DNA of 64,000 nucleotides, from contig CADCXC010000018.1 in assembly GCA_902806595.1 (NCBI GenBank), forward strand, positions 434,001-498,000, in the 5' to 3' direction. The notes under the pieces are model-generated. The model worked only from the letters and a program-made list of their open reading frames with translations, did no database searches and was not told where the DNA came from. Position numbers and translations under genes: made by a program. Positions 55,036-64,000 of the stretch are shown piece after piece; positions within the stretch are counted from its first letter, which is position 1; the number at the start of each line of letters is the position of its first letter. The stretch is from Pyrenopolyporus hunteri. Lineage: Eukaryota; Ascomycota; Sordariomycetes; Xylariales; Hypoxylaceae.

Positions 55036-57117
55036 ATTAATATTATTACGTTTAATATTTATTATTTATTTTATATAAACGATTATTAAGTTACGATATT
55101 TTTAAAAAAATATTAAATTAATATATTAAAACGATTATTTTTTAAAATATTAAAAAACCCGCGTATATTTAATAATAAATTTAAGTTTTTAATATATTAT
55201 AAATAAAACTTTAATTTAAAAATCTATAAATTTAATTACGCCGTTTTTTTCGTAAATTAAAAGTCGATTATTTAAAATAAATCGATTACGATTTATTTTA
55301 TCGTAAGTTTATTTATAAAACTTTAATATAATATTTCCCGTAATATACGATATTTAATCGATGTTATAAACTTTTTATTTTTTTTACGTTTAAAGTTATT
55401 TATTAATTTTTTATACGACTTTTTATTTATTTAATTAATCGATAAAATATTTCGAAAAAAAATGTCGATATATATTATCGCGAAAATTTATACGTTAATT
55501 ACGTTAATATAATTTAAATTTTTATATTTAATAACTTCGAAGGTAAAAATAATACGAAGATTAATTTTAATTTATTTATTTTTTTTTTATAATAATTTTA
55601 TTAAAGTTATTAATTAATGTTATTTAAAAAAAAAAATATTATCGTTTCGAATTATAAAAATATTAAAAATTATAACATCGTAATATATAACGTTATTTTT
55701 ATAAAAAAAGTTTAAATTTTTAATCGCATTATAAAAAAATTATTTATATTATTTTTTATTATTTAAACGTTTTTTATTTTTTAAAAAATTATATATATTA
55801 CTTTTAATTAACGGCGTAATAAATGTAAAATCATCGATTATATTATTAAACTTCGGTAAATCGATATTTATATAACGATATTATATATTAATAAATAATG
55901 AAAAATAATATCGTATTTATTATTAAATTTTAAATAATTAATTCCTTCGATTTTATAGTTATTTAAAACGTCGAATCATTTATTATAAATGTATATTAAT
56001 GCGGTATTTTTTTTTTACGATTTTTATATTATAAGGCATTTTAATGCGAATTTTTTTAATAATTACGAGCTTTTTCGTCGTAATATTTATATTTACGTTT
56101 ATATAATCGAACGTTTTTATTTTAAATATATTATAATAATGGAAAATATACTCGTATTTTTATTAATGTTTTTAAATGAAAAATAAATCGAAAAATTTAA
56201 AAAAAGTTAAATAATTATTTTTATATATTCGTAATAAAAAATTATCGCGATTAATAATAAAATTATTTACGATAAATCTTAATAATAATTTTAATTTTTA
56301 TAACTTTTTTTTAAAATATATACGATTTTATCGTTATTATAATATAATTTTATCGTTTACTTTTATACGTAAATTTTCACCGTTATTAAAATTATTTAAA
56401 TAATTAATATAATAAATTTTTAAAATAATTTATAATATAAATATTTCGAATATTAAATTAAAAAAAATAACGATTATTATTAATATTATTAATTTATTTA
56501 CTTCGAAAAAAAAATTTATATTTTTATTATTTTTTATTATTTTAAATTTTAGATTTAACCGTTAACCGTTATTTACGCCGCCGAAATTTTAATCGAACGT
56601 AAAAATAAAAAAAATCGATAAATTAATAAATTAATTAGTTTTAAAATTCGTTATAATTAAAAATAATAAAAGATATTTTTTTAACCTACTTTAATTTTTA
56701 TTATTTACATTAATAAATTTACCGTAATAATTCGATTTTTAATTAATTTTATTAATTATTTATAATAAAATATAATTAATAAAATTATTATTAAAAGTTA
56801 TTATTATAAACTTAATTTTAATAAATATTTTTCGATAACGTGTAAATTAAACGTAATAAAAATATATTTATTTTAATTAATAATGTTAATTATTTTAATT
56901 ATTTAAATAAATAGATATAATATTAATAAAATTAAAATTATTTAAATATATAAGCGGGAAAATTTTTTTAATTATAATCGTATTATGTAATTAACGTTAT
57001 ATAATCGTTTAGTTTATAAATAATATATTTTTAAATAATTAACTTTTTATTTTTTAATTTATTATTAAAAAAAGTTATAAAAAATAAATAAAAATTTATT
57101 CGAAAAATATAAAATAT

Positions 57118-57392
57118 TTATATAATAATAAATATAATAATAAATATAATAATTAATATAATAATAATAAATGTAGTAATAAATATAATAATAAATATAA
57201 TAATAATCGATATAATAATATCGATATAATAATAATCGATATAATAATAATCGATATAATAATAATTAATATAACGGTAATTAATATAATAATAATTAAT
57301 ATAACGATAATCGATATAACGGTAATTAATATAATAATAAATATAATAATCGATATAATAATTAATATAATAATTAATATAATAATCGATAT
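57118..57392. repeat. ATAATA / TCGATATAATAATAA minisatellite
   Basis: About 275 bp of imperfect tandem units of 12-15 bp, such as TCGATATAATAATAA and TTAATATAATAATAA. Variation between TCGATA and TTAATA in neighbouring units is of transition type. Confidence 0.8.
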
Positions 57393-57837
57393 ACGTAATA
57401 AAAATTATTAAATAAAAAAAATTATAAAAAGTTAAATTATAATATAAATTATAATAAAAATCGTAATTAAAATAATAATTATAAAAATTAAATTCGCTTT
57501 AAAAAATATACTTTAATTTTTAAAATAAGATACGTTAAATTACATTAAAAAGTTTAAATTAATTATAATTCGAATCGATTTTATTAATTGTTTTTTATTT
57601 TCATTAATTATTTTATTTTCCTTTTTAATTTTAAATATTAAATTTTTATTTTAAAATAAAAAATAAATTTCGATTAAAATTTAAATAAATTTATTAAATA
57701 AATAAATATTTATATAAATTCGATTTAAAATTTTATTTATATTTATTTAATTACGAAAATAAAGTTTATATCGTAACGTTATACGATATTTTAACGGCGT
57801 TAAATAATTAATAACGTAATAAAAAACAAATATATAA

Positions 57838-57867
57838 AATAATAATAATAATAATAATAATAATAAC
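57838..57867. repeat. (AAT)n microsatellite
   Basis: About nine trinucleotide units within the mutated block. Confidence 0.8.
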
Positions 57868-60078
57868 GGTAATAAATAACCGTATTATATTAAAATCGCA
57901 TTTTTTTATAAATATTTAAATGTTAAAATCGTAAATAAAAATTATATATTTATTTAAATATTTAATTTAATAAACTCGTATATTTTAAAAAAAAAGCGGG
58001 AGAAAAAAATTAAAAAAATGTAAATATATATTTATAAATATCGATTAAAATGGTATATTATAATTATAATTATATCGATAAATTATTTTAATTTAATTTA
58101 TTTAATTTTAATAAATTTATAAAAATTTTTTATATGTAAATTTTTTATAATATTTAAATTTAAATAATAATATTCGTTAATAAATATTATATTTATTATT
58201 TAATATTTTTTAAATAAATTACGAAGTTAATTAATTTTAACTTTTTTATAAATTATTATTAAAACTTTCGTCGATATCGATTAATCGAAAATTATAACTT
58301 ATAAATTTAATAAATTTAATTAACGATTACGTAATTTTACGTTTTTTAATAAACGTATTACGTTATTATAAAAAATATATAAATAAAGGTATAAAAAATT
58401 TATTAATAAATATTTTATTAAAACGGTTATAATTACGAAAATTTAAAACGGTAATAAAATTTACGTTAACGTTAATAAATAAATGCGACTTTTTATTAAT
58501 TAACGATAATTCGATATAAAAATTCGATTTTTTTAATGTAATAAACGATTTTAAATTTTACGAAAAATTATTAAATCGTTTTTTATCGACGGTAATTATA
58601 ATATTTCGTATAAATTCTTTCGACTTTTCGTTTAAAAATAATACATTTAACCTTTTCGTTTAAATAATTCATTTAATAATAATTTAATAATTATAAAATA
58701 CGGGGATTTTTTTAATCGATATAATATTAACCGTTATAAGTAAATTTTCATCGAAATTTATAATTTATTTCATTTATTATATTAATATAATTATTTCGTT
58801 TTATTTTAATTTTTTTAACTTTTACGATAAAAAAAACCATTTTTTTTTTCGACGATAATTATAATATTTAAAAGGTCGTTATCGTCGAATGTAAAATCGA
58901 TAAAAACTCGCGTCGATAAAATGTTAATACGTATAATAAATTCGATTATTTTTTATTAAATATTAACGATTTTTTTAATTAATTTTAAAAAATTAATTAA
59001 TTTTTATCGTTTTATTATATATTTAAAAATAAACTTAAAACGGTTTTTTATTTTAACTCGAAAAAATTATTTTTCGTAATTTATTAAACGGTAATAACGA
59101 AGTAAAATACGAATCGAAATTTAATCGTAATAACGAAAATTTTAAATCATTAAAAAATAAATTATTATTCGAATCTTCGTTTTAAATTACGGTTTTTTAC
59201 GTAGATATAAACGAATAAAAAAAAATAATAAATCGTTAATATTATACTTTTAAAAAAAAATTTTATACGATTTTAATATATAATTATATAAATCGTAAAT
59301 AATATATATATAATAACGTTTTTTAAAATTTTTTAAAAATTCGTTTTTAAATTTAATAAATAATTTATTTTTATCTTTTTATAATTTTTTAATTATAATA
59401 AAATAATTTTATTAAATCGTAATAAAATTACTTTCGAAATAAATTTTATATTTTTAATTTATTTATAAAATTTCCATTTATTAAAATTAAATTTACGAAC
59501 TATATTATTTATAAATTAATCGTATAAAAAGCGAAAAAATTTAAAATAAAAAATTATAACGTTTATTTATTTTATATCGATATATATTAACGTAATATTA
59601 AATAAAAATTTTAATAAACATATAAATTTTCGTTATATAAATTAAAATAAACGTTATTTTTTTTTCGATATTATTAATATAATATTAATAAAAAAATAAT
59701 TTAATTTATAATTTAATTATTATATTACTTCGTTTAAAGTAAATTTTTTTATTTATTTTATAACGAGTATTTTTTTTTCGTACATTATTATACCTTTTTA
59801 ATCCCGCACGGAGTGCTTAATGATAAACCTCTCAGGAAAATTACTATGTGTAACTAGGGAAGTAATTGCGGATCCCGATAAGGTAATTGATAAGTAATTG
59901 ATAAGCTTATCGCGAGTTGCAATTGGTCAAATTTGACTTAGGCTAGCCGTACGCGGCCTAGCGCACCTTGGCGAATCCTGCAGAGCAACGGCCTTTTTAT
60001 TGGGTGCATCCTCCCACGGACCCACTTATCCAGGAACCAAAGCGATTATGTAATTCCACCTCTTTTTTCAACGGCTAT

Positions 60079-60170
60079 TTCAATTCTACTGCCAATTCTA
60101 CTGCCAATTCTACTGCCAATTCTACTGCCAATTCTACTGCCAATTCTACTGCCAATTCTACTGCTAATTG
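60079..60170 (+). repeat. 12-bp tandem repeat (CAATTCTACTGC), about 7.5 copies
   Basis: Nearly perfect CAATTCTACTGC units. Because 12 is a multiple of three, one + frame stays open and reads as Asn-Ser-Thr-Ala repeats. Asn-Ser-Thr would be an N-glycosylation sequon if translated, but nothing else supports a protein. Confidence 0.9.
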
Positions 60171-60184
60171 AACTGCGATTCTAG

Positions 60185-60875
60185 TACGATTCCCATATAC
60201 CTACGATCCATCCGATACCCTACGATCCATACGATTCCCATACCCTACGATCCATACGATTCCCATACCCTACGATCCATACGATTCCCATACCCTACGA
60301 TCTATACGATTCCTATATACCTACGATCCATATACCTACGATCCATACGATTCCTATACCCTACAATCCATACAATTCCCATACCATACGATCCATACAA
60401 TTCCCATACCATACGATCCATACGATTCCTATAGACCTACGATCCATCCGATCCCCATACCATACGATCCATACAATTCCCATACCATACCATCTATATG
60501 ATTCCCATACCCTACGATCCATACGATTCCTATAGACCTACGATCCATCCGATTCCCATACCATACGATCCATCCGATTCCCATATACCTACAATCCATA
60601 TAATTCCCATATACCTACAATCCATACAATTCCCATATACCTACGATCCATACAATTCCCATATACCTAAGATCCATACAATTCCCATACCATACGATCC
60701 ATACAATTCCCATATACCTACGATCCATACAATTCCCATACCATACGATCCATACAATTCCCATACCATACCATCCATATAATTCCCATACCATACCATC
60801 CATACAATTCCCATACCATACCATTTATATAATTCCCATATACCTACGATCCATACGATTCCTATACCTTAAAAT
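60185..60875. repeat. 25-bp satellite array, about 27 units
   Basis: Units of about 25 bp built on CCTACGATCCATACGATTC plus CCATAC. Unit types alternate between CCCATACCCTACGATCCATA, CCCATACCATACGATCCATA and CCCATATACCTACGATCCA, in groups. Some units are shortened (near 60,315-60,345). No spacers separate the units. Long frames on both strands across the array are repeat artefacts. Confidence 0.92.
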
Positions 60876-60966
60876 CCATTCATACGTATAAATATAAACA
60901 CTCCGTACGGGATACTGTTTTTTTTATTTCCCTTGAAAGTAGATAATCATATATACCCCCCGAACG

Positions 60967-61136
60967 AAATTTTTCCGGGTTTTTTTTATTTTTTTTTTTA
61001 AAAATTATATTTCGAGGTTTTTTTTATATTTTTTTTTATTCCCCGTAGTTTACGTAGGGCCGTAATAAAAAAATATATAAAAAAAAATATCGAAATATAA
61101 TTTTTAAAAAAAAATAAAAAAAACCCGGAAAAATTT
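60967..61136. repeat. 170-bp palindrome
   Basis: Left arm starts AAATTTTTCCGGG at 60,967; right arm ends CCCGGAAAAATTT at 61,136. Arms continue inward (AAAAATTATATTTCGA against TCGAAATATAATTTTTAAAA), leaving a short centre near GTAGTTTACGTAGGGCCG (61,047-61,064). It could fold into a long hairpin. It lies about 50 bp beyond the TIR island but is not part of it. Confidence 0.75.
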
Positions 61137-63132
61137 TATATTTATAATAACCGTTTTAATATTAAATAAAAAAAAATTATTTAACGTAATTAAATTATAT
61201 TTAATTTTTTTACCCGTAATAAAATTAATTTAAAATTATATATAATAAAATTTAATATTAAATTTAAATCGATACGTATAAATAATAATAAAATTTAAAC
61301 TTAAAAAAATAATAAATTAATAAAAAAATAACGGATTTAACGGATTTAACGAATTCGAAAAATTTAATAATTTTTTAAATTTTTTACATTTTTTTTTTAT
61401 TCGTTAATAATAAATTAATGGAAAAAAAAAAAATAAATAAAACATCGTTAACGGTAATTATTATTAAAAAATTAAATGATTTTTTTATAAAATAAATTTT
61501 TTTTTATTATATATTTTTAATAATATTTATTTTATATTTTTTTATTAATCTTTTAAATGAAAATATAATATTATAAAAAACTTTCTTATTTAAAGTTACG
61601 TATTCGTTATCGATTTTAATTAAATAATGTATCGAAGGCGCCCGTACGATAATAAAGCTCGTACGCGTATCCGTGCGTATTTTATCATTTCTTTTTTCTA
61701 CGAAAATTTTAATTTCTTACGAAAGTTTTAATTTTAATTTAAGTTAAAATCTTTATTATTAATATCGTTAATTTTTTTTATTTCGTTATTTATTTTTATG
61801 TTTTTATTTTACGAGGCTACGTTTTTAACTTCGTTTAATAATTTAAATACGATTTTTTTAACGATATTTATTATTTATATTAAAACTTTTAATTTTTTTA
61901 AATTTTAATTTATTTTTTTCGCGATATCGTATAAAAGTTTAATTTATTCGATGATTTTAATAAAATTACGGGGTTAAGTAATTTTTTTCGATTTATTCGA
62001 AATAATGTAAATGTTTTAATCGTCGTTATTTTCGACGTTTTTTTCGGTTATTTTAACTTTATTATTTATTTAAAAATTTAAAATTACTTTATCGTTAAGT
62101 AATTATAATAATTATAATAAATTTAATTTAATTAATTTAATTAAAATAATCGTTAACATTATTTTATATCTATATTTTAAATCTCCGTAAATTTTTAAAA
62201 CTTTTAAATTATTTAAATCGAAAATTCGCAACGTTTTTTTAAATTTATTAATAGTTTAATTAACCTTTTTATCAATTTTTTTAATGTCGTTTAAATAACG
62301 TTTAATGGTTTTATATTTATTAATGGCATTTAAAGTTTATTTCGATATTATAATAGTTAAATTTTTAATGATTTTATAAGTATTAAATTATAAGCGAATT
62401 TTTACGATTTCGACGATTTTTTTTTAATATTTTTTTCCGTTTAAATTATTTATTAACTTATAATTATTACATTTAAATCGGGATTTTTTTATTTTATTAC
62501 GTTATTATATAAAGGTTATAATTAATTATATTTTTACTTTGTTAAAAGCGTTTTTAATTTAGGTTAAATAATTAATATCGTTTATTTATAATATAATTAT
62601 TTATTAAAGTTATTTTACGTTCGAATTTATATGTTTTAAATTTTTTTTAAAATTTTTAGGGGGTGTTTTAAAGGTTTCTTTATTAATTAAATTAATAATT
62701 TAATTATTAGTTAAATTATTAATTTTTTTAAGGGTTTAATCGAAGGCTTTTATAATTACGAATTTTTAAGAAATAAAAAATGTTTAAATAAATGTATATG
62801 GTAATTTTATTAAAAGGAAAATTTTCCTCGAAAATTTAAAACGAATAAATTTTTTATATATATAAATCGAAAAATTTAATATAATAAATAGTTTAACCGA
62901 AAATTTTAATGTTATAAATATTAAATTTAAGGAAAAATTACTTAAAAAAAAAATAAATGGTAAAAAAATAAAAAAAAAGGAAAAATTTTATTATTAAAAA
63001 AGGTCGAGTATTTTATATAATCGACGGTAAGGTTAGCGATATAGGGTTTTTTTTTAAAAAGTCGATTTTAATATTTATTTTTAATATCTTCGACACCTTT
63101 TTTTATGTTTTTACCTTATATTTTCCTTTTTT

Positions 63133-64000
63133 TATTAGATGAAATTTATTTCATTCCTCGATTATTTTAACGGCGTTTTACATTAAAAAGCTTTTTTCGT
63201 ACCATTAATCATATATTAGGAAATACCCCTTCCATTTTATAAAGTACTTTAACTTCGATGTTCCTTCTATTTTATTTACGCGCTTATTTATAATCTTTTT
63301 TATTTTATAAAAATGTCACTCGTCGTCATTTCCTTCCACTACTACTTTACCTTATTAAATAATGCGCCGATTATATAAGTTTATTTTTAATGGTGCTTTA
63401 ATTAATTATATTATTAATATAACTTTGTAAATTCGTTAATAAGTTAATATGTTTAACTTATATACGAAGGGTTTTACACGTCGTATAATTATTAATGATT
63501 CGATACGTTATATTAACCATTTTCGAAGGGGTTTTCCTAGTAATTTATATTTTTTATATAGTTTTAAATACATTTAATCGCTTACTTTTTAAGTAATTTT
63601 AATATGTTTCGTATCGTACCGAGTTTTAACTTCGGTTATTATAAAATTAATAACCGTTTTAACTTTTTTACGATAAAAATTCCGTATTATTTAATAATCG
63701 ATATCGTTAATAAATAAATTTAACGTATTTAAAAAACTTTTAAATTTAAAACTTAAAATCGCTTCGTTTAAAAATCTTCTTAAAATTTTTAAAAAAGCGT
63801 TATTTATATCATATTATAAAGCGGGGATTATATTAATTTATAATTTATTTAACGTTACGTAATAAAATCGAATAATTATTTTTACGTTTTAATTTTTTCT
63901 TTTTATTTATCCGTTTATTTACGGATAATAACTAATCGATATTATTAATACGATTTTTAATTTAACGAAGATTATTTATTAAAACTTAAATATAAATTTT
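63133..64000 (-). pseudogene. Ty3/Gypsy chromovirus integrase C-terminus and chromodomain (RIP-mutated, partial)
   Basis: One minus-strand frame can be followed, through several stops, from about 63,630 down to 63,133. In order: VKTRYDTKHIKI; then YLKLYKKYKLLGKPLRK; RIESLIIIRRVKPFVYKLNI, the place of the family's QRxGPFxILRRVGxLAYELDL block; then EGNDDE, a stop where Trp is expected, HFYKIKKIINKRVN; KYFIKWKGY, a chromodomain core; and NAVKIIEE, the closing chromodomain helix. Several stops fall where the family has Trp or Gln, as G-to-A changes on the coding strand would give. The frame appears to continue to the right edge with more decay. Chromodomains guide integration of such elements into heterochromatin. 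The copy cannot be active. Less mutated than neighbouring sequence. Confidence 0.82.

Larger units (their letters stand above)
39640..59800. other. Second AT-rich, RIP-type mutated block
   Basis: About 20 kb, same composition as the first block: stops in all frames and C/G almost only as CpG. No coding region can be read. One dispersed repeat with three copies and several simple repeats are listed separately. Frames such as 55,989-56,186 consist of AT-rich codons and show no family signature. Confidence 0.9.
59801..60913. mobile_element. TIR-bounded island carrying two tandem arrays
   Basis: 1,113 bp of near-normal composition inside mutated DNA. It starts ATCCCGCACGGAGTG (59,801-59,815) and ends CACTCCGTACGGGAT (60,899-60,913), inverted repeats of 15 bp with one G/A mismatch. 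No clear target duplication is seen, and there is no transposase. The left third (59,816-60,070) is unique sequence with a 67-codon open frame (59,968-60,171, +) that ends in NSTA repeats. The rest is tandem repeats. It could be a non-autonomous DNA transposon whose interior grew as a satellite. The lack of mutation suggests arrival after the RIP episode or escape from it. Confidence 0.6.
60960..64000. other. Third AT-rich, RIP-type mutated block
   Basis: Mutated sequence to the right edge. Between 61,140 and 63,130 nothing is readable, apart from a small less-mutated patch at about 61,635-61,680 (GGCGCCCGTACGATAATAAA). This stretch should contain the 3' end and perhaps the 3' LTR of the chromovirus at 63,133-64,000, but I could not delimit it. 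Confidence 0.75.

Noticed and set aside
55989..56186. 65-codon + frame in the second AT-rich block
   Set aside because: AT-rich codons only and no family signature; likely a chance survivor in mutated DNA.
60168..60824. Long open frames on both strands (Ile-Pro-Tyr-Asp and Trp-Tyr-Gly repeats)
   Set aside because: They are translations of the 25-bp satellite and have no sequence outside it.
60185..60875. Regular 25-bp direct repeats as a possible CRISPR array
   Set aside because: Units are contiguous with no unique spacers, no cas genes are present, and introns and RIP show a fungal genome.

Overview
The window looks like the genome of a filamentous ascomycete (Pezizomycotina; I would not go to genus). 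Coding genes carry short GT-AG introns (52 to 193 bp) with fungal branch points such as CTGAC and TACTAAC. The two intact genes and the edge gene belong to families common in filamentous ascomycetes. Most of the window is extremely AT-rich repeat debris of the kind left by repeat-induced point mutation (RIP).

Layout. 1-382: the 3' end of a family 2 glycosyltransferase gene (+). About 383-9,030: normal-GC but gene-poor sequence with microsatellites and at most weak coding relics. 9,042-9,640: decayed start of a probable F-box/ankyrin gene (+). About 9,800-34,430: AT-rich block holding two copies of a TA-flanked foldback element (one fresh, one mutated), a 209-bp tandem duplication, and two nested LTR retrotransposons of one family in opposite orientation. 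About 34,430-39,640: normal-GC island with more decayed ankyrin sequence (+), an intact GFA/CENP-V-type zinc protein gene (+, five exons) and a convergent intact DUF1295 membrane protein gene (-, three exons). About 39,640-59,800: second AT-rich block with a three-copy dispersed repeat and microsatellites, but no readable gene. 59,801-60,913: an island with 15-bp terminal inverted repeats, filled by a 12-bp and a 25-bp tandem repeat. About 60,960-64,000: third AT-rich block with a 170-bp palindrome and, running off the edge, the mutated integrase C-terminus and chromodomain of a Ty3/Gypsy chromovirus (-).

The main signal is mutational. In the AT-rich blocks nearly every remaining cytosine is in a CpG, so CpH cytosines have been almost wholly lost while CpG was largely spared. 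The fresh/mutated foldback pair shows this directly. The ankyrin relics on both sides of the first block are on the same strand: F-box plus first repeats on the left, further repeats only on the right. This suggests one gene split and killed by the transposon nest. I see no RNA gene, CRISPR array or biosynthetic cluster.
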